A DNA stretch of 9,954 nt from Oscillospiraceae bacterium (GTDB lineage: Bacteria; Bacillota; Clostridia; Oscillospirales; Oscillospiraceae), in NCBI GenBank assembly GCA_009786775.1, contig WQRL01000040.1, positions 1 through 9,954 on the forward strand. The letters run 5' to 3'. Below the pieces are notes generated by a model that saw only the letters and a program-made list of their open reading frames with translations, did no database searches and was not told the origin of the DNA. A program made the position numbers and the translations under genes. This document shows positions 8,101 to 9,954 of this stretch, one piece after another (within the stretch, counting starts at the first letter, position 1; every line of letters starts with the position of its first letter).

Positions 8101-8150
8101 TAAATGTGAACATTCTTTGATGAAAGATTATCAAGAAATGTTCACATTTA
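8101..8150 (-). terminator. Long hairpin resembling an intrinsic terminator/attenuator upstream of the operon
   Basis: TAAATGTGAACATT (8101-8114) pairs perfectly with AATGTTCACATTTA (8137-8150). After a two-base mismatch, TTGAT/ATCAA (8117-8121/8131-8135) adds five pairs around an 8-base loop. On the minus strand the stem runs into TTTT (8100-8097), giving TTTATTTT overall. No T tract follows on the plus strand. It lies directly before the first gene of the operon and just after a foldable leader, so it may attenuate operon transcription. It could instead end a short RNA, or be a protein-binding palindrome. Confidence 0.6.
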
Positions 8151-8234
8151 CTAATAGAGCTGTGCAGATGGCAGTGGGAAAGAAACAAAGTTTCTGTTCT
8201 CCGTTGCAGAAAAATACTACCGCCCATTAGTTAA
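8148..8234 (-). promoter_or_regulatory. Putative structured 5' leader RNA of the polysaccharide operon
   Basis: On the minus strand 8234-8222 can pair with 8160-8148: three A-T pairs, CTAAT with ATTAG, and GGGC with GCTC (one G-U), with one bulged base on each side. This 12-pair stem encloses about 60 bases, which hold a second hairpin GTTTCT/AGAAAC (8195-8190/8186-8181, loop TTT) extendable to about 11 pairs. An alternative GGCGGT/ACTGCC stem (8224-8219/8175-8170) competes with the base of the outer stem. The 3' strand shares three bases with the hairpin at 8101-8150. That layout resembles a riboswitch or attenuator. I could not match it to a known class, including c-di-GMP types, and no convincing promoter was found. 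Confidence 0.4.
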
Positions 8235-8332
8235 TACACCGTAAACGCAAGTGAAAAAACTACGCAATCAAGATAACACAAAGCCGACCGTCATTTCTGA
8301 CAACCGACCTTGTAAACTGTATTTTAATTATT

Positions 8333-8353
8333 CCCCTGTCTGCTTGACAGGGG
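8333..8353. repeat. Short GC-rich perfect hairpin in the intergenic region
   Basis: CCCCTGTC (8333-8340) and GACAGGGG (8346-8353) form an 8-bp perfect stem around TGCTT in an otherwise A/T-rich stretch. Neither side is followed directly by a T tract on either strand, although nine Ts occur about 24 bases to the right on the plus strand. It may weakly terminate or stabilise the HepT transcript, which ends about 50 bp away, but this is not certain. The rest of 8235-8403 shows no gene. Confidence 0.45.
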
Positions 8354-8403
8354 GGAACAACGTTAATTCAACAGCCTTTTTTTTTGCGAATGAGCTTCAT
8401 TAT

Positions 8404-8742
8404 CTAACTTTCAAGTATTGCAACTATGAAATCCAGAAGCTCGGGTAGCGAATACTTTACAACGTCCCAGATTATATCATCGTCCATTTCGTTGTATCCA
8501 TGCGCAGCAATATCACGCATTCCCGCAATTTGTTTCCATGGGATTTCAGGATGCTTATTCTTAAACTCCTGAGGGAGTTGTTTTGTAAGCTCACCAATAT
8601 TTAGGATAGACATGACTACTGCTTTACGGTAAAGGCGATTTGAGGCAAAATCATCAACATTGCCTATGTCGCTGACGAAAGCAATTGCATCTTGGGCATC
8701 TTCAGCCATGTGTTCCAGTATGTTACGAGTTCTTAAGTTCAT
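8404..8742 (-). CDS. hepT: HepT-like RNase toxin (DUF86) of a type VII toxin-antitoxin system
   Basis: A 112-aa all-helical HEPN protein. The catalytic RX4HXY motif is intact as R76-DIAA-H81-G-Y83. In characterised HepT proteins Arg and His form the RNase site and Tyr is the target of AMPylation by the partner MntA. The length is normal for HepT. Its ATG lies 20 bp inside the end of the mntA gene, so the two are translationally coupled, with an AAGAG-like site about 9 bases upstream. Expected action is tRNA or mRNA cleavage in the cytoplasm when it is not modified. No regulatory site is seen for this gene alone. The family call is secure; toxicity in this host is inferred. Confidence 0.9.
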   Translation of the reverse strand: MNLRTRNILEHMAEDAQDAIAFVSDIGNVDDFASNRLYRKAVVMSILNIGELTKQLPQEFKNKHPEIPWKQIAGMRDIAAHGYNEMDDDIIWDVVKYSLPELLDFIVAILES

Positions 8743-9025
8743 ATATTACTCTTGACTCCTGTTCTACATGTTGCCGGAATGTTGGTTTAGCTTTTGACAA
8801 GGCATTGAAGGTTAGCAAGTCAACAGAGCACCCCAGCGCTTCTTCCAAATCACCTCTGAGTCCAAAAAACAACAGACCACGAGTGTTAGGGAGAAACTCT
8901 ACAAGGATATCAACATCACTATCACTGTTCATATCTCCTCTGGCAGCAGAACCAAAGAAAGCCGCTTTTTGTATTGGATATTTTTCAAACACACCACAAG
9001 CAATTGACTCGATATTCTTTGACAT
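8723..9025 (-). CDS. mntA: MntA-like minimal nucleotidyltransferase antitoxin
   Basis: A 100-aa minimal nucleotidyltransferase. The Pol-β-fold signature GSX10DXD is intact: G25-S26, then D37-V-D39, with a probable third carboxylate at D69 in the CSVDLL strand. In characterised pairs this enzyme adds AMP units to the tyrosine of the HepT RX4HXY motif and so neutralises the toxin. It is the first gene of the two-gene unit and overlaps hepT by 20 bp. An AAGGCGG ribosome binding site precedes the ATG. A short palindrome (AGCAA-AA-TTGCT, 9055-9066) lies 30 bp upstream, where a promoter would be expected, but a role in control is only a guess. The unit sits just downstream of the tRNA-Ser 3' end. 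Confidence 0.9.
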   Translation of the reverse strand: MSKNIESIACGVFEKYPIQKAAFFGSAARGDMNSDSDVDILVEFLPNTRGLLFFGLRGDLEEALGCSVDLLTFNALSKAKPTFRQHVEQESRVIYELKNS

Positions 9026-9068
9026 CGCAAGTCCGCCTTTCCACTATAATCCACAGCAAAATTGCTAT

Positions 9069-9110
9069 AAAAAGACGAAACCCTCGAAACCATTTCTGGT
9101 TCAAGGGTTT
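9069..9110 (-). terminator. Intrinsic terminator following the tRNA-Ser 3' end
   Basis: AAACCCT (9078-9084) pairs with AGGGTTT (9104-9110), and inside it GA-AACCA pairs with TGGTT-C around a 4-base loop, with one mismatch and one bulge. On the minus strand it is followed by CGTC and five Ts (9073-9069). It starts 4 bases after the CCA end of the tRNA remnant, so it is the original terminator of that tRNA gene. It also separates the tRNA side from mntA. Confidence 0.85.
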
Positions 9111-9114
9111 TGCT

Positions 9115-9170
9115 TGGCGGAGGGTGAGAGATTCGAACTCTCGTGGGCTCGCACCCAAACGGTTTTCAAG
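9115..9170 (-). tRNA. 3' half of tRNA-Ser(UGA): attachment-site remnant, not a complete tRNA
   Basis: Reading the minus strand from 9170: C32, T33, anticodon TGA (9168-9166), AA, the 3' anticodon strand ACCGT, a long variable arm (TGGG-TGCGAG-CCCA, typical of class II tRNAs), a T arm GAGAG-TTCGAAT-CTCTC, the 3' acceptor strand ACCCTCC, discriminator G, and encoded CCA (9117-9115). The expected 5' half (acceptor GGAGGGT, D arm, 5' anticodon strand) is absent from the bases to the right. Truncation exactly at the anticodon loop is the classic mark of tyrosine-recombinase integration, where the displaced chromosomal 3' end stays at the distal att site and an intact gene is rebuilt at the other end. 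It should not give a working tRNA. Confidence 0.85.
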
Positions 9171-9184
9171 GATAGTGAACCGTT
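9158..9184. repeat. 7-bp inverted repeat across the att junction
   Basis: AACGGTT (9158-9164, the anticodon-stem side of the tRNA) is matched by AACCGTT (9178-9184) on the element side, 13 bases apart. In the intact tRNA the same arms would form the anticodon stem with a shorter spacer. The pair may be core-type recombinase binding sites around the crossover point; the unusual spacing makes this tentative. Confidence 0.4.
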
Positions 9185-9225
9185 AAAATCTCTTTATATC
9201 TCCGCATAACTTCTTAAAACCCTAT

Positions 9226-9254
9226 GCCTTAAACCCCTCGTGTTTAGGGCTTTT
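9226..9254 (+). terminator. Candidate terminator hairpin inside the element end
   Basis: GCCTTAAAC (9226-9234) pairs with GTTTAGGGC (9242-9250) with one G-U pair and a 7-base loop, followed by TTTT on the plus strand. An overlapping alternative stem pairs AAAA-CCCTA to its left with TAGGG-c-TTTT, so it could work in both directions and insulate the element from the chromosome. No gene in the window ends just before it on the plus strand. Confidence 0.4.
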
Positions 9255-9309
9255 CTATATATTCTGTTATATTAGCTTATATCGTTTTAGTGCTTATTTT
9301 TGTAGACCA

Positions 9310-9336
9310 TTCTACCAATTTTCTACCATTCCACCA
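9310..9336. repeat. Three clustered TTCTACCA-type direct repeats
   Basis: TTCTACCA occurs at 9310-9317 and 9321-9328, and TTCCACCA follows at 9329-9336. They sit about 140 bp inside the att junction and just before the ribosome binding site of the first element gene. They could be recombinase arm sites or an operator. The count is small and the motif short, so chance is possible. Confidence 0.3.
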
Positions 9337-9358
9337 AATCAAATAGGAGGACATTACC

Positions 9359-9751
9359 ATGCAAAATCAGTTAATAACCACTGGCATTATATCACGGTCT
9401 GGCAAAGTCAGCAATAACAAAATTAACCTTATAGTTGGAGCTATGACACTACCGTTCGCGGAAATGGTATGGGTAACGACCAACGGCGACCGCGACACCG
9501 TAAATCGACTAACCGAAGTATTTGTTACCATGAATACTCCCGCCGACCGTGGCAAGCTGTTCAAAATAATTCAAATGCTCTATGGGCTTATGGGCTTACA
9601 GTTTTCGGACGAAGCCACACACATACCTACCCATAAAATCGCACTCGAATACTTTATCTTTTCGTTTATATTAGACTTTGGAGAGATTATTAAAAACTAT
9701 ATAACCGAAGAACAGAGCATGAGAATAAAAGAACAACTAAAAACACAATAA
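9359..9751 (+). CDS. Unknown 130-aa protein at the end of the integrative element
   Basis: A complete 130-aa frame with a consensus ribosome binding site (AGGAGG, 9345-9350) 8 bases before the ATG and a good terminator directly after the TAA, so it is very likely expressed as a single-gene unit. I do not recognise the family. The sequence is soluble and of mixed character: an N-terminal strand-rich part (about 1-45), a helical middle (about 46-78, including RGKLFKIIQMLYGLMGL) and a C-terminal aromatic helix region (about 92-128) ending in a charged tail. There is no signal peptide, clear membrane segment, cysteine cluster or nucleotide-binding motif. Its place between the att site and a replication-type gene suggests a role in the element's own control or maintenance, which is a guess. 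Confidence 0.8.
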   Translation: MQNQLITTGIISRSGKVSNNKINLIVGAMTLPFAEMVWVTTNGDRDTVNRLTEVFVTMNTPADRGKLFKIIQMLYGLMGLQFSDEATHIPTHKIALEYFIFSFILDFGEIIKNYITEEQSMRIKEQLKTQ

Positions 9752-9755
9752 GACA

Positions 9756-9789
9756 ATGCCGAGAGTATAAAAAGCTCCCGGTATTTTTT
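9756..9789 (+). terminator. Intrinsic terminator after the 130-aa gene
   Basis: ATGCCGAGAGT (9756-9766) pairs with GCTCCCGGTAT (9774-9784) with two G-U pairs and one A-C mismatch around a 7-base A-rich loop, followed by a run of six Ts (9784-9789). It begins 5 bases after the TAA stop. Confidence 0.8.
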
Positions 9790-9820
9790 ATGCTCAAATG
9801 CAGAGAAAGGAGCTTTTGCA

Positions 9821-9954
9821 ATGGCAGTTTTCCGCATAGAGAAAACACAAAATTACACGGTTATGAGTAACCACCATTTGCGAAACCCCACCTTGTCATT
9901 AAAGGCAAAAGGGCTACTGTCGCAGATTTTGAGCCTACCCGAAAATTGGGATTA
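9821..9954 (+). CDS. HTH-domain replication-initiator-like protein of mobile elements, 3' partial
   Basis: The first 44 codons are visible; the gene runs off the right edge. AAAGGAG (9806-9812) lies 8 bases before the ATG. The opening MAVFRIEKTQNYTVMSNHHL, then the L-S-L-K-A-K-G-L-L-S-Q block and LPENWD, is the characteristic N-terminus of the helix-turn-helix (replisome-organiser/DnaD-associated) proteins that are abundant in conjugative elements and prophages of Clostridia. The visible part matches the winged-helix section in which all genes in a cell that are 'non-resting' helices LSLKAKGLLS form the first helix of the DNA-binding fold. Such proteins are thought to start replication of the excised element. 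The family is recalled from pattern; the C-terminal domain cannot be seen. Confidence 0.8.
   Translation, partial: MAVFRIEKTQNYTVMSNHHLRNPTLSLKAKGLLSQILSLPENWD

Larger units (their letters stand above)
9171..9954. mobile_element. Terminal part of an integrative element inserted in tRNA-Ser
   Basis: The segment to the right of the tRNA-Ser half-gene is the expected position of the inserted element, because the tRNA reads leftward and only its 3' half remains at 9115-9170. Its visible cargo (an unknown 130-aa gene and an HTH replication-initiator-like gene, both reading away from the junction) fits an integrative and conjugative element or prophage of Clostridia. It appears more A/T-rich than the operon to the left. 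No integrase is visible, so that gene must be further right, probably near the other end. The right boundary is outside the window. Confidence 0.65.

Noticed and set aside
8148..8320. c-di-GMP riboswitch (class I or II) controlling the polysaccharide operon
   Set aside because: Short resemblances such as CAACCGACC and CAAAGCC occur on the plus strand, but the conserved core and stem order of either class is missing, and they point away from the operon.
8070..8403. CRISPR array or transposon ends in the gene-free region
   Set aside because: The repeats are inverted hairpins of different sequence, not regularly spaced direct repeats, and no transposase or target duplication is visible.
8251..8448. 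65-aa plus-strand open frame starting at GTG
   Set aside because: It crosses the GC hairpin and the run of nine Ts and overlaps the end of hepT. It has no ribosome binding site and a low-complexity protein.
9115..9170. A complete tRNA-Ser gene, or a tRNA split by an intron in the window
   Set aside because: No 5' half (acceptor, D arm, 5' anticodon strand) is found within the bases to the right, and there is no intron-like structure or splice signature.
8685..9209. 174-aa and 70-aa plus-strand frames over the mntA/tRNA region
   Set aside because: They are antisense to mntA, and their ends (EGERFELSWARTQ and RVRDSNSRGLAPK) are the familiar spurious translation of a reversed tRNA-Ser, often misannotated as proteins.

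Overview
The window looks like a Clostridia-type (Bacillota) chromosome. The evidence is AGGAGG-type ribosome binding sites, tightly packed minus-strand genes, a CotH-family kinase-like protein, and a class II tRNA-Ser remnant next to a mobile element of a kind common in gut Clostridia. I cannot name a species.

Left edge (1-567): the 3' end of a plus-strand gene ends in a Big_14-like Ig domain. It converges with the large minus-strand operon, and a strong hairpin terminator (514-559) lies between them.

Main operon (8069 down to 568, minus strand), in transcription order: a 77-aa one-pass membrane protein; a VTC-fold polyphosphate-polymerase-like protein; a DUF4956 membrane protein; a membrane-anchored CotH kinase-like protein; a 701-aa membrane-anchored glycosidase-like TIM barrel with a CBM9/DOMON-like C-terminal domain; a small HEAT-like membrane-anchored protein; and a processive GT2 glycosyltransferase with all its catalytic motifs. 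Gaps are 0-38 bp, so the genes are probably co-transcribed. The best reading is a cell-surface polysaccharide system: GT2 makes and exports the chain, the glycosidase-like protein binds or trims it outside, and CotH plus VTC/DUF4956 supply a phosphate-related activity. In the glycosidase-like protein, both expected catalytic glutamate positions appear to be glycine. Upstream of the operon is a gene-free stretch (8070-8403) with a potentially structured leader and a long attenuator-like hairpin.

Chromosomal accessory unit (8404-9025, minus): an overlapping MntA-HepT type VII toxin-antitoxin pair with intact signature motifs.

Integration junction (9069-9358): only the 3' half of a tRNA-Ser(UGA), from the anticodon loop to CCA, is present on the minus strand, still followed by its own terminator. 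This is what an integrative element leaves at its distal attachment site. The element should extend rightwards from about 9171, with the intact tRNA-Ser expected at its far end. The element's first genes are an unknown 130-aa protein and the start of a helix-turn-helix replication-initiator-like protein of the type found in Clostridia integrative and conjugative elements and prophages.
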